From the NCBI GenBank assembly GCA_029863175.1, contig JAOTVX010000012.1:13344-77343 (forward strand): a stretch of DNA of 64,000 bases. Reading direction: 5' to 3'. Below the pieces are notes generated by a model. That model was given only the letters and a program-made list of their open reading frames with translations, searched no databases and was not told the origin of the DNA. Made by a program: the position numbers and the translations under genes. Source of the DNA: Betaproteobacteria bacterium. GTDB lineage: Bacteria; Pseudomonadota; Gammaproteobacteria; Burkholderiales; SG8-41. Of the stretch, positions 16,852 through 25,425 are shown one piece after another (within the stretch, counting starts at the first letter, position 1; each line of letters starts with the position of its first letter).

Positions 16852-17808
16852 TCAGGCCGATACCACGCGATTTTCCAGCCGTCCGATGTGTTCGATTTCG
16901 CAGACTACAACATCGCGGACCTGAAGATAGCCTTTGGGTGCGACGACGTCCTTGCGCATCGGCTTCTTCCCACCCAGCTCCGGGTCGGTGCCCCACGCCG
17001 TGCCTCCAGGCGTCCCGGTCGAGATCACCACACCCGGCCGTAACGTGATGAATGTCGAGAAGAACTCGACCAGGCGGGCACAGTCCCAGATCATCTTCGC
17101 GGTGGAGTTGCTCTGTCGCAGCTCGCCATTGACCAGGGTCTTCAACTCCAGCACCTGCGGGTCCGGGATCTCGTCACGGGTGACGATACAGGGGCCAATT
17201 GGCTCGCACGTATCGAAACTCTTGCCTGGCCCGAGGTTGTAGACGGAGGAGCCGTCCGGGCGCATTGTCACCTGACGATCGCGCGCGGTGACGTCATTCA
17301 TGATCGAATAACCGAAGACGTGCTCGAGCGCCCGCTCGCGCGGAATATGCCGTCCCGGCGCGCCAATCACGACGAGCAGCTCCGTCTCGTAATCGAGCTT
17401 CCGGGTCACGCGCTCGTCGCGGACGATTTCATCGCCCGGACCGATCACGCCCAGGCCGGTCTTTAAAAAGAACTCCGGGTCCTTGCGCGTCACCTCGGGC
17501 TTCTCGTCGCGATGGTCCCAGTAATTCTCGCCACTGCACAGGATGAGCGACGGATCGAGCGGCGCCTTGAGCTTCGCGCCGGCGAGCGGGGTCCTGCCGG
17601 CGCCGCTCCTCCGCGCGCTGGCAAGCGCCGCCCCGGCGGCCTTGAGGCCAGCCTCGCCGGAAGCGATGAGCCGCGTCATGTCGCTCATCGCTGCGATGAC
17701 GGCAGCCGGTGTGCCCGTCGGACACGCGTCGAGCAGGTCGATGAGGTGCTCGCCGTCTATTATCCCGAGGCGTAGCGCGCCGTTTCTGTCGTATCGAACC
17801 AGTTTCAT
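16852..17808 (-). CDS. Fumarylacetoacetate hydrolase family protein (first of two)
   Basis: A 318-residue enzyme of the FAH superfamily, which cleaves or decarboxylates diketo or hydroxy-diene acids using a divalent metal. The metal-ligand region DYETELLVVIG is near residue 138, and FGYSIMNDVTARD and the GPCIVTRDEI segment are typical. A longer loop carrying TARDRQVTMRPDG distinguishes it from its neighbour. It lies upstream of tctC on the same strand, which links it with uptake of an unknown carboxylic acid. Confidence 0.9.
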   Translation of the reverse strand: MKLVRYDRNGALRLGIIDGEHLIDLLDACPTGTPAAVIAAMSDMTRLIASGEAGLKAAGAALASARRSGAGRTPLAGAKLKAPLDPSLILCSGENYWDHRDEKPEVTRKDPEFFLKTGLGVIGPGDEIVRDERVTRKLDYETELLVVIGAPGRHIPRERALEHVFGYSIMNDVTARDRQVTMRPDGSSVYNLGPGKSFDTCEPIGPCIVTRDEIPDPQVLELKTLVNGELRQSNSTAKMIWDCARLVEFFSTFITLRPGVVISTGTPGGTAWGTDPELGGKKPMRKDVVAPKGYLQVRDVVVCEIEHIGRLENRVVSA

Positions 17809-17821
17809 TAATCGTGACCTG

Positions 17822-17952
17822 TGCCCGAAAAATGGTGATGGGAAATGGTGATGATTACTGGTGATGAATAATGGTGATGCGTAGCATCACCGCAGTCTCT
17901 CATCACCATCTTTCATCACTATCTTTAATCACCATTAATCATCACCACTTTC
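17822..17952. repeat. GATGGTGATG inverted-word repeat, locus 2
   Basis: Between the two FAH genes. A left arm of GGTGATGGG/GGTGATGATT words (17832-17880) faces a right arm of CATCACCATC words (17884-17946). Same architecture as locus 1. Confidence 0.75.
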
Positions 17953-17954
17953 GG

Positions 17955-18839
17955 CTAAGCGACGGGGTTTTCGAGAGTGCCGATGGGCTCGATCGTGATC
18001 GCCACCCTGTCCCCGGGCTGCAAGTACTTCGGCGGCGTGAAGCCGATGCCCACGCCCGCGCAGGTGCCGGTGGCGATCAGATCGCCCGGTTCGAGCGTCA
18101 TCACGCGTGAGAGCGTCTCGATCAGCGTCGGGATATCGAAAATAAGCTGGGTCACGAACGCGCTCTGCCGCAGCTCGCCGTTGACTTTGGTGACGAGCTG
18201 CAGTTGCGTGACGTCCTTCACCTCGTCGGCGGTAACGATGCAGGGTCCCATCGGACAATAGCCGTCCAGGCTCTTGCCGAGAAACCATTGCCGGTGCCGG
18301 TTCTGCAGGGTGCGCGCCGACACGTCGTTGATGATCGTGTAGCCGTAGACGCGGCTGTAGGCATCCTTCTTGCTGATATGGCGCCCGCCCTCGCCGATTA
18401 CCACCGCGAGCTCACCTTCGTAGTCGGTCGTATTCGTATAGTCATTTGCGCTCGGAATCGGTTCGCCGGGACCGATCACCGAGTTCGGCCACTTGGTGAA
18501 CATCACAGGCACTTCCGGAATGGTTTCCTTCCCGGTCGCGTCGACGCCGCTCGCATGGAATTCCTGCGCGTGGTCGTGGTAGTTCTTGCCGACGCAAAGG
18601 ATGTTCTTTGCGGGACGCGGAATCGGCGCGTGCAGCTTCACGCTGTCGAACGGAATGCGCCCCTCCCCGCTCCTCACCGAACGTCGCGCGCGCGACAATC
18701 CGTTCTTGCCGAGCGCGATGAAGGCGTTCATGTCCTGCGGCAGCCGGGTGCCGGCCGACAGGTCGACAACGCTGCTGGACTCCGGGTCATGCACGCCCAC
18801 GCGCGCGCCCTTGTCATCCGAAAAAGTGACTAAACGCAT
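17955..18839 (-). CDS. Fumarylacetoacetate hydrolase family protein (second of two)
   Basis: A 294-residue FAH-superfamily protein with an N-terminal extension ending near residue 70 and a catalytic FAH domain. Metal ligands are expected in DYEGELAVVIGEGGRHI near residue 140; YTIINDVSARTLQ and GPCIVTADEV are further family segments. Compared with its neighbour it has the KSLDGYCPMGP loop of 5-carboxymethyl-2-hydroxymuconate isomerase-type and acylpyruvase-type members. The exact reaction cannot be assigned. Confidence 0.9.
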   Translation of the reverse strand: MRLVTFSDDKGARVGVHDPESSSVVDLSAGTRLPQDMNAFIALGKNGLSRARRSVRSGEGRIPFDSVKLHAPIPRPAKNILCVGKNYHDHAQEFHASGVDATGKETIPEVPVMFTKWPNSVIGPGEPIPSANDYTNTTDYEGELAVVIGEGGRHISKKDAYSRVYGYTIINDVSARTLQNRHRQWFLGKSLDGYCPMGPCIVTADEVKDVTQLQLVTKVNGELRQSAFVTQLIFDIPTLIETLSRVMTLEPGDLIATGTCAGVGIGFTPPKYLQPGDRVAITIEPIGTLENPVA

Positions 18840-18964
18840 GATGGACTGCGATCTCCTGTGAACACGGAACGCGAGAGTATCGTATCAGGGCCAACCTTCG
18901 TCAACCTCGCGCCCCTTCGAGTGATCTTGAGGAAACAAAAACGGCTTCGGCCGCCGTTGAGCTT

Positions 18965-19092
18965 GAAGAGGTGATGATTAATGGTGATGGAAGATGGTGA
19001 TGAAAAATGGTGACAAAAAACGCGGTAAATGCCACCCATCACCAGTAGTCATCACCCTTTCTCGTCATCATTATTCATCACCATTTTCTGGT
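18965..19092. repeat. GATGGTGATG inverted-word repeat, locus 3
   Basis: Between the second FAH gene and the selenoprotein gene. A left arm of GGTGATGATTAATGGTGATG words (18971-19012) faces a right arm of CATCACC words (19035-19085). Confidence 0.75.
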
Positions 19093-19098
19093 TACCGG

Positions 19099-19626
19099 TC
19101 ACGCCTTCTTGCCGGAGTGCTGCAGCAGGGCCAAGACGGGTCCAACGGCATCGTCGGCGATCTTCGCGAGCTCCTCGGGCGTGCGATTCTGGATCGGATG
19201 CGGCACATAGACGACCCCGGGGTCAAAACCCAGCGCGCCCGACTGCTTTTCCACCGCATCAGTGAAAGCCTGCGTGACAACGGAGACGCCGGGACGGCCC
19301 CGGGTGTCGAAGTTCATGAGGTCGTGCAAACTGCACGACGTGCATGACCCTCAGTCGGATAAGCCAATCACCACGACGTCGGCTTCGTCCACGACCTTTT
19401 GCACATTTTCCGGCGTCGCGACCTTTGCGTTCGTCGGCTTGCCGAAGCGCTTGACCTTGAGTCCGCGCTCCGTGAAGCGTTTTTCGATCTGGTTGAAGAA
19501 CTCGTCGCTCCGGGTCTTGCCGATGTCGAACAGCCCGACGGTGAGGCCCGCAAGTGACGCTGGCGGCGCTCGCCGCGCGCGCTTCACCGATGAGGTTTCC
19601 GCTGTCGGATCACGCATCCAGCTCAT
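19099..19626 (-). CDS. UGSC-family selenoprotein (in-frame TGA read as selenocysteine)
   Basis: A 175-residue protein in which an in-frame TGA at 19351-19353 falls exactly in the family motif, giving GLSDUGSCTSC at residue 92. Sequence on both sides matches the UGSC family: LAGLTVGLFDIGKTRSDEFF before and FDTRGRPGVSVVTQAF with VVYVPHPI after. A stop call would cut it into two meaningless halves. A hairpin with an 8-bp perfect stem sits 11 nt after the TGA, where bacterial SECIS elements lie. The ATG at 19626 follows AAAGGAG at normal spacing. U/C-x-x-C suggests a redox role; function in the family is unknown. Sel biosynthesis genes are not in this window. Confidence 0.9.
19321..19353 (-). promoter_or_regulatory. 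Bacterial SECIS-like hairpin with Sec UGA
   Basis: Reading the minus strand: UGA (19353-19351), 11 nt, stem GTCGTGCA, loop GTT, stem TGCACGAC. The apical loop begins 19 nt after the UGA and starts with G, as in known bacterial SECIS elements. A further TCATG/CATGA pairing could extend the base of the stem. Confidence 0.75.
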
Positions 19627-19639
19627 GGCACACTCCTTT

Positions 19640-19690
19640 CAAAGCACAGACACAAAGAACACCAAGGACACAAAGCAACATCTGGAATCA
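19640..19690. repeat. CACAAAGAACACCAAGGACAC word repeat
   Basis: Word repeat between the selenoprotein and its upstream neighbour. Its inverse lies at 19826-19858, inside the 3' end of the neighbouring gene. Confidence 0.55.
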
Positions 19691-19774
19691 TATCGAACTG
19701 CCAAGACGCCGAGAAATGCAGAAATGGAATGGCTTAACTTCAATCAGGCGATAATTGGCACCTTCGCGGTTCAA

Positions 19775-21295
19775 TTATTCACATTTCCTGGCTGCCTGGG
19801 GGATTAATCTTGGCGCCTGGTTTTCCTTCGTGTCCTTTGTGTCCTTTGTGTCCCAGCTTTTGATCTCTTTGGTCACCGGCTGCAATTCGAGCCGGTTGCG
19901 CCCCGCGAGCCAGCCCGGCAGGATCGCCGAGAACAACCCCGCCTTCCCGCCCGCACGCACCACCATCAATCCGTCCTCGTGGAACTTGGGGACCATTTCC
20001 TCGGCGCGGCTTGCCGGCACGCCTTCGCCCACGCCGTCGAGCCCGGCAAGAATCTCCCGGCCGGGACGGATCGTCGCTTCATAGAGCGCGCGCTCGATTC
20101 GCTTGCGATCCCATCCCGCCTCGCGATAGATGGCGTAGTGCTCCGGCGAGAGCACGAATACCGCGCGCGCGCTCTGGGTCAGACGGGTGTGACCGATTTT
20201 GACGAGCGACATCCCGATCGATCGCGAGAGTCCTTCGGGCGTGCGCGACTTCTGGTCGACGAAAGCCTCTACGCCGTGGCCCTGGAACAGCGTCACCGTC
20301 GATGCGCCGCGCGGAAAACCCCGCGCCACGGACAGAGGCTCCCACTCGGGATCCGATTCGTCCTCGGCGAAGCACAGGGTGAACTTGCTTGGCGCGCCCA
20401 GCGCAGCGCGATCAGCCTCGCCCGGACGGCCGCCGCCGACATTTTGCACGATGAGATTGAGGGCACGCCCGATCGTGGCATTGGCGCGATTGCCCTGCCC
20501 TAACGCATTCATGCCGGAATTCATCCCGATGCGCTTCGCAACGGGCCCGTTTACGATGATGATCGGGCTCGAGAAGTAGGTCGTGGCCAGCACGCCGTGC
20601 AGCGTAAAGACCGGCTCGAGCGCCGCCTCCAGCGCCGCGAGCAGCACCGGCAGATACTCCGGCCTGCATCCTGCCATCACTGCGTTGATCGCGACTTTCT
20701 CGACCGTGCACTCAGCAAGATAGGGTGGAATCTTGCCGACGATTTCGTCCGAGCGGCGCTTTGTGCCGGTCAACATGCGCATTACCCGCACGTCGTTCGG
20801 CGGCGTGACCGGCAGGCCGTCGGCCCAGCCGCGCAGGAAGCAGATCTCTTCAGGGTCGTCGTGGTCGCCGTACTCGATCTTGCGCGCGGCGAGCAGCACG
20901 CCGCCCCGGTGCTTCGCCTCCAGCCGCTCGGCCACCCCGGGCTCGAGGGAGAGCGAGCCTCACCCGGGCTGGAACGCGGGCAGTCCCTCGCCCAGATCGC
21001 GAATGCCCGTCAGGCGCCGCCAGCCGTCCCGGTCCCATCCGACAACGCGCTCGGCCTCGCGACCTTGCGAGAAACGCACAAGAGTGGGTGTCGCCTCGAT
21101 ATTGTTGAGCCAGGACCGATCGAGCTCGCGGTCATCGACGATATTGGCGACCTCGCGTGGAAATCCCGGATCGTCCTGGGACACCACCTGGAATGCCGGC
21201 AAGGCACGCGCAGCTTGTTGCATCGCCGGCTCCACGAGCAAGCACGTCGGGCACGCGCGTTTGGAGAAGACCACCAGACCGTCGGTTACCAGCAT
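19775..21295 (-). CDS. Thioredoxin-like plus unknown-domain protein, joined through an in-frame TGA (candidate selenoprotein)
   Basis: Two open stretches share one frame and are separated only by a TGA at 20960-20962. Residues 1-111 form a thioredoxin-like domain with CPTC at about 15-18 and the cis-Pro segment ATPTLVRF. After the TGA (QPG-U-GSLSLEPGVAERL) comes a domain of about 375 residues with DPEEICFLRGWADGLPV, INAVMAGCRPEYLPV and GPVAKRIGMNSGMNALGQG, known to me only as a conserved unknown family. With readthrough the product is 506 residues. Otherwise a GTG at 20935 would start the second part without a clear ribosome site. The C-terminal KSWDTKDTKDTKENQ tail is encoded by intergenic repeat sequence. 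It lies directly upstream of the UGSC selenoprotein. Confidence 0.66.
20927..20962 (-). promoter_or_regulatory. Possible SECIS-like hairpin after the second in-frame TGA
   Basis: Minus strand: UGA, 12 nt, then CTCGAGCC paired with GGCCGAG (one bulged A) around a CGGGGT loop that starts 20 nt after the UGA. A competing stem GGCTCG/CGAGCC begins right at the UGA, so the fold is ambiguous. Confidence 0.4.
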
Positions 21296-21495
21296 ATGAA
21301 AACAGCAGCGCGAATATTTTCGAAGGACTATAGTTTAACTCAACTTACTCCGGACGCTCCGCGCCGGATTAAGTCCGCCGATTCTGGCATGACTCACGGT
21401 AAACGGCGGCCGGCCGTGTTTCTATTTCGACAGCCGCACATTGCGACTCAACGGCGGGTACGGCATTCTTGCCCGAACGAACCTGACGGGCAGTC

Positions 21496-22842
21496 ATGAG
21501 CACTCACCAGACACCATCCCAGAAGGAATCCGAGACCGAAGCCCTTGCTCTAAAGGCTCTGCAACGCGGCGAGCTTGGTCGCGCGCACGAGCTGTGCGAC
21601 GGAATGCTCGCCGACAAACCCGACAGTCCGGTCGGGTTACGGATCCTGGGCCTCGTCAACATGCTCGAACGGCGCTACGAGGCGGCGATCGACGCATTCA
21701 TGCGGTCGGCGGAGTCGTTTCCCGAACTGGGAACGTTCATCAATCTGGCGACCTGCCAGACGAAAATCGGCGACCTGGAGCGCGCGCTCCACAGCAGCCA
21801 GGCCGCCGTCGCGATGGCGCCGGGATCGGTCCCGGCGAGACTCGGCCTGGCCAGGACGCTGCAGGGGATGCGGCGCTTGGAGGAAGCCCTTGCCGAAGTC
21901 GAAGAGGTTGCGCGGTTGAGCCCGGGCAATCCGGCAGTGGCAATGCGCCGCGGCGCGATCCACGCTCATCTTGGACACTATGACGCCGCCGAGCAGGATT
22001 TCGCTTTGGCCGCAGCGTCAAACGATACGCCGCAGTGCCGGGCCGTGCGGCTCAGTCAGGCGTTTTACAATACGCTGGGTGCGGCGACCGGCGATCGAGT
22101 ACCCGAGCGCGCTCAGCTCATGAACATGGGCAGCAGCGAGGGCGCGCGCTACGTCGTTTACGTCGGCTGCACTGCCGAATACTTCTGCAAATACGGCGTC
22201 ACCTTCGTCAATTCATACGCCGCGAATTCGGCTGTAGGGAATCTCCTGCACTTGCACATCGTCGACCCGCATGAGCGCTTCGGGAACGCACTGTCGAATA
22301 TCGCCCGCCGCCTGCCCACGTTGAATCTGGTGGTGACCACGGAGCGCGCGCCCATCGACGCCACAACAGATCCAGGTAACGCCAAGAGCTACTACGCCTG
22401 TGCCCGCTTCATTCAGCTGGCGGACCTCCTTGCACATTACGGCAGGCCCATCCTCTCCTTTGACGTCGATGCGGTAGTCGAGGCGCCGCTCGACCGGCTG
22501 GTGGACCACATCGGCAGCCACGACCTGGGTCTCGTCCTCCGGGAACCGATCGATTCCCCGTGGTGGGACATAATCGCCTACATCGTGGGTGTCCGGCCAA
22601 CGCCGGCCGCGCTGGAGTACCTGCGCCGGGTTCGCAAGTACATCCTTCATTTCCTCGACCGCCGGCAGATGCCGTGGGCTCTCGACCAGCTCTCTTTTTA
22701 CTGCGTGCTGAAAATGATGGAGCGGTTCGACACGGCGCCAGCCGTTGCCTGGTTCCCCCGCGAGCTACAGGCAGTCACCTGGCAGATCGGGCAAGCCTAT
22801 GACTACAAGCTGAGTGACGCGCGGGTCAGGCGTTATTCCTAG
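21496..22842 (+). CDS. TPR protein with glycosyltransferase-like C-terminal domain
   Basis: A 448-residue protein. Residues about 10-185 are tetratricopeptide repeats (LALKALQRGELGRAHELCDG, the LAEVEEVARLSPGNPAVAM repeat, and others). The C-terminal 240 residues begin GARYVVYVGCTAEYFCKYGV and carry a DVDAVVEAPLDRL segment near residue 325 that looks like the DxD metal site of nucleotide-sugar transferases. TPR plus glycosyltransferase fusions often modify surface proteins or polysaccharide. No signal peptide, so probably cytosolic. It ends in a strong hairpin. Confidence 0.7.
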   Translation: MSTHQTPSQKESETEALALKALQRGELGRAHELCDGMLADKPDSPVGLRILGLVNMLERRYEAAIDAFMRSAESFPELGTFINLATCQTKIGDLERALHSSQAAVAMAPGSVPARLGLARTLQGMRRLEEALAEVEEVARLSPGNPAVAMRRGAIHAHLGHYDAAEQDFALAAASNDTPQCRAVRLSQAFYNTLGAATGDRVPERAQLMNMGSSEGARYVVYVGCTAEYFCKYGVTFVNSYAANSAVGNLLHLHIVDPHERFGNALSNIARRLPTLNLVVTTERAPIDATTDPGNAKSYYACARFIQLADLLAHYGRPILSFDVDAVVEAPLDRLVDHIGSHDLGLVLREPIDSPWWDIIAYIVGVRPTPAALEYLRRVRKYILHFLDRRQMPWALDQLSFYCVLKMMERFDTAPAVAWFPRELQAVTWQIGQAYDYKLSDARVRRYS

Positions 22843-22876
22843 CAGCCTGTCGGACTTGAAGTTCCGACAGGCTGCT
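22841..22876. terminator. Perfect 14-bp hairpin at the gene end
   Basis: Arms AGCAGCCTGTCGGA and TCCGACAGGCTGCT around an 8-nt loop. The left arm overlaps the stop codon of the TPR gene. A short AAA-rich tail follows rather than a T run, so termination efficiency is uncertain. Confidence 0.65.
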
Positions 22877-22881
22877 TAAAT

Positions 22882-23010
22882 GCAAAACCGCCCGCAGATT
22901 TACGACATAGCGAAGGACAAGACGTGTCTTTGCCTTTGAGGAGCGCTGAAGCAGGGCCGGATACAGGTATTTCGAATCCGAACCTGCCGTTTGCCTGCGG
23001 GCGGTTTTGC
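22882..23010. repeat. 129-bp palindromic element with 16-bp perfect ends
   Basis: GCAAAACCGCCCGCAG (22882-22897) and CTGCGGGCGGTTTTGC (22995-23010) are perfect inverted repeats around 97 bp that contain smaller partial hairpins (ACAAGAC/GTCTT; GGATAC/GAATCC). It may be a MITE or a structured RNA. Confidence 0.5.
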
Positions 23011-23013
23011 GTG

Positions 23014-23046
23014 AGGATTGTGTCGGTCTTTGACCGATACAATCCT
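23014..23046. terminator. 15-bp hairpin at end of NIPSNAP gene
   Basis: Arms AGGATTGTGTCGGTC and GACCGATACAATCCT with a TTT loop and one G-T pair. It overlaps the minus-strand stop codon of the NIPSNAP gene and lies between two convergent genes. Confidence 0.6.
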
Positions 23047-23371
23047 AGCGCATTTTGGAGAAATCGGTGGGCTGAAGGATCGTCCGTGTGATCGAAGCGA
23101 CGAGCGGTCCCGCCGCTTCGCTCTGGTCGCGGGCCGCGATCCACTCGCTATCCTTCTGGAAGGCAGCCGTCGCGCGCCCGCGGTGCGTCATGTCGTCCCA
23201 CTGCAGGAGGTAGTAGAGATCGTTGGTGCTCTCGCCGATGTCCACGGTCCAGAATCCCATCGGGCGAATGTCGTGCTTTTCCCAGATGCGCACCGTGGTC
23301 TTGCGGAAGCGGTCCACGAGAGCGGGAAGCTTGCCGGGCATGGCATGGTAGACGCGTAGTTCGTATATCAT
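23045..23371 (-). CDS. NIPSNAP family protein
   Basis: A 108-residue protein beginning MIYELRVYHAMPGKLPAL, the hallmark of the NIPSNAP ferredoxin-like (dimeric alpha-beta barrel) family; LYYLLQWDDMTHR is also typical. The start at 23371 follows GAGGAGG at good spacing. Longer in-frame extensions upstream antiparallel to the aldo/keto reductase gene are not supported. Members of this family often occur in catabolic operons; the reaction is unknown. Confidence 0.9.
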   Translation of the reverse strand: MIYELRVYHAMPGKLPALVDRFRKTTVRIWEKHDIRPMGFWTVDIGESTNDLYYLLQWDDMTHRGRATAAFQKDSEWIAARDQSEAAGPLVASITRTILQPTDFSKMR

Positions 23372-23501
23372 TGTTGCCTCCTCGAGAAATGGGCGACCGA
23401 GTATACACTGACCGGCTCTTCCCCCGGTTTCGGAATGTGGACCGCTCCCCGGGAACGAATTCCGGCGCACCCGTTCTATACTGAGCAACAGGAACGGTGT
23501 C

Positions 23502-24419
23502 ATGAATAACGGAAGACGCCTGATATTGAAAGCGGCGGCAGCCATGGCGATATCCCCTAGCGCCCCGAAAAACGCGCTCTCCGCCTCCACCGTCGTGCAA
23601 AAGCGCGCCATTCCGCGCAGCGGGGAGCTGCTCCCGATCGTCGGCCTCGGCACCTGGCAGACCTTCGATGTGGATCCCGGCTCGCCGCGACGCCCGGAGC
23701 TCATGCAGGTTCTGCAGTTGCTCCCCGAGCTGGGTGGCAGCGTTGTCGACTCCTCGCCGATGTACGGCGAAGCGGAGCGTGTCGTAGGTGACCTGAGCGC
23801 CGAAGCCGGGCTGCGTGACCGGCTCTTCTTCGCCACCAAGGTCTGGACCAGCGGCCGAAACGCCGGGATCCGGCAGATGGAGGAATCATTCCGGCTCATG
23901 CGCACCGGCCGCATGGACCTCATGCAGGTGCACAACCTGGTCGACGTGGCGACGCACACCAAGACTCTGAAGGAATGGAAGGCGGCCGGTCGCATTCGCT
24001 ACATAGGCATCACGCATTACCACTCCGGCGCCTTCGCAGAGCTCGAGCGGCTGGTAAAGACGCGCGAATACGACTTCGTGCAGTTCAACTACTCGATTGA
24101 CGACCGCGCCGCGGAGTCCCGCTTGCTCCCGGCCTGCGCCGAGAGCGGAACCGCCGTGCTCATCAACCGCCCGTTTTCCCAAGCGGACCTGTTCGGCCAG
24201 GTCCGGGGCAAGACGTTGCCTCCCTGGGCAGCCGAATTTGATTGCCAGAGTTGGGCGCAATTCTTCCTGAAATACCTGTTGGGCCATCCGGCGGTGACCT
24301 GCGTGATACCTGGAACAAGTCGTACGCGGCATCTGCGGGACAATCTACAAGCCGGAATGGGACGTCTGCCCGACGCCGCGACACGCCGCCGGATGGCGGA
24401 ATATTTGGACCGGCTTTGA
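23502..24419 (+). CDS. Aldo/keto reductase with Tat-like signal
   Basis: A 305-residue NADPH-dependent aldo/keto reductase. Residues 1-30 (NNGRRLILKAAAAMAIS) look like a twin-arginine signal, suggesting export in folded form. The catalytic tetrad is visible: Asp in GSVVDSSPMYGEAE, the Tyr in the same segment, Lys in ATKVW and His in MQVHN. A C-terminal cofactor loop follows (CVIPGTSRTRHLRDNLQA). Its stop overlaps the TTG start of the following lipoprotein gene, which implies coupling. Confidence 0.88.
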   Translation: MNNGRRLILKAAAAMAISPSAPKNALSASTVVQKRAIPRSGELLPIVGLGTWQTFDVDPGSPRRPELMQVLQLLPELGGSVVDSSPMYGEAERVVGDLSAEAGLRDRLFFATKVWTSGRNAGIRQMEESFRLMRTGRMDLMQVHNLVDVATHTKTLKEWKAAGRIRYIGITHYHSGAFAELERLVKTREYDFVQFNYSIDDRAAESRLLPACAESGTAVLINRPFSQADLFGQVRGKTLPPWAAEFDCQSWAQFFLKYLLGHPAVTCVIPGTSRTRHLRDNLQAGMGRLPDAATRRRMAEYLDRL

Positions 24420-25303
24420 CGCTGCTGCGCGCAACAATCCTGGCATGCGGCCTCGCGGTGCTCGCGGGATGCAGTACCGTGCGCGTAGGCTACAGCCAGC
24501 TCGATACCATCGCGGCGTGGACGACCGATCGCTACTTCGACCTCAACGAGCAGCAGAGGAAAGCGTTCAGGACCGGCTTCAGCCGCCTGCATGAATGGCA
24601 CCGCTACGAGCAGCTCCCGGACTATGCGGAGTTTCTCACGCTGGCCAAGGCGCGGCTGGAGCGCGGGCTCAATGCCGGGGACGTCCACTGGTTCCTGGAA
24701 GGCATCAAGCAGCGCTACGCGATCATCGTGAACCGCGGAGCGGACGATGCGGCAGCGCTCCTGAGCACAATCACGCCCCGCCAGCTCGAAGTGGTGCAGG
24801 AGGGGTGGGAGGAAAACAACCGGCGCTTCGTGAGCGAGAACCAGCTCAACTCTAGCATCGAGGAGCAGCGGCGCGTGAGCTCGCAGCGGACCATCGAGCG
24901 TTTTCGCGACTGGGTCGGCAGCCTTAGCACCGATCAGGAGCACATGATCCGCGCAAGCATCGAGACGATGGAAATGATCGGCCCGCTACGGCACCAGGAC
25001 CGGTTGCGCCGCCAGCGCGAGTTCCTGCAGTTGATGCAGCTGCGGGGAGAGCCCGGGGTTTTCAGGGAGAAATTGCGGCTCTGGCTCATCCACTGGGACG
25101 CGGGCCGCTCGCCGGAGTATGAGCGCGTCTCTGCCCGGTCGCGCGCGCAGCGTATCGCCCTGCTACTCGCGGTCGACCGCTCGCTGACGCCGCACCAGCG
25201 CGCGACAGCGGTTCACCGGCTGCAGGGCTATATCGACGACTTCCGGGCACTGGCCGAACGGCCGGGCGCGCAGGCCGCCGTTGTGCCGCAGGAACGGCGA
25301 TGA
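24416..25303 (+). CDS. DUF6279-like lipoprotein
   Basis: A 295-residue lipoprotein. The TTG start at 24416 overlaps the stop of the aldo/keto reductase as TTGA and opens a signal peptide ending in the lipobox LAVLAGCS near residue 16. Upstream in-frame ATG starts would lie inside the previous gene and lack the signal. The mature part is highly charged and helical (DLNEQQRKAFRTGF, RQREFLQLMQLRG), the usual look of the DUF6279 family of outer-membrane-associated lipoproteins. No enzymatic motif is seen. Confidence 0.8.
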   Translation: MTLLRATILACGLAVLAGCSTVRVGYSQLDTIAAWTTDRYFDLNEQQRKAFRTGFSRLHEWHRYEQLPDYAEFLTLAKARLERGLNAGDVHWFLEGIKQRYAIIVNRGADDAAALLSTITPRQLEVVQEGWEENNRRFVSENQLNSSIEEQRRVSSQRTIERFRDWVGSLSTDQEHMIRASIETMEMIGPLRHQDRLRRQREFLQLMQLRGEPGVFREKLRLWLIHWDAGRSPEYERVSARSRAQRIALLLAVDRSLTPHQRATAVHRLQGYIDDFRALAERPGAQAAVVPQERR

Positions 25304-25319
25304 AGTGCCGAATGACGAG

Positions 25320-25425
25320 CGGTGATCGACACGCTGAAGCTTCACCGCCAAGAGCGCGGAGGACGTTAAGGCAAGGAACAGCCTCACCGCCAAGGACGCG
25401 AAGACAACGCCAAGGGCTGCATACA
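25320..25425. repeat. ACCGCCAAGGACGCGAAGAC word repeat
   Basis: Two copies of CACCGCCAAGnnCGCGnAG occur in the 25304-25807 gap, which otherwise shows no gene. The remainder of the gap contains no recognisable promoter or RNA. Confidence 0.5.

Noticed and set aside
23045..23995. Long version of the NIPSNAP gene (316 codons)
   Set aside because: The N-terminal 208 codons run antisense to the aldo/keto reductase; the start at 23371 with GAGGAGG fits the family.
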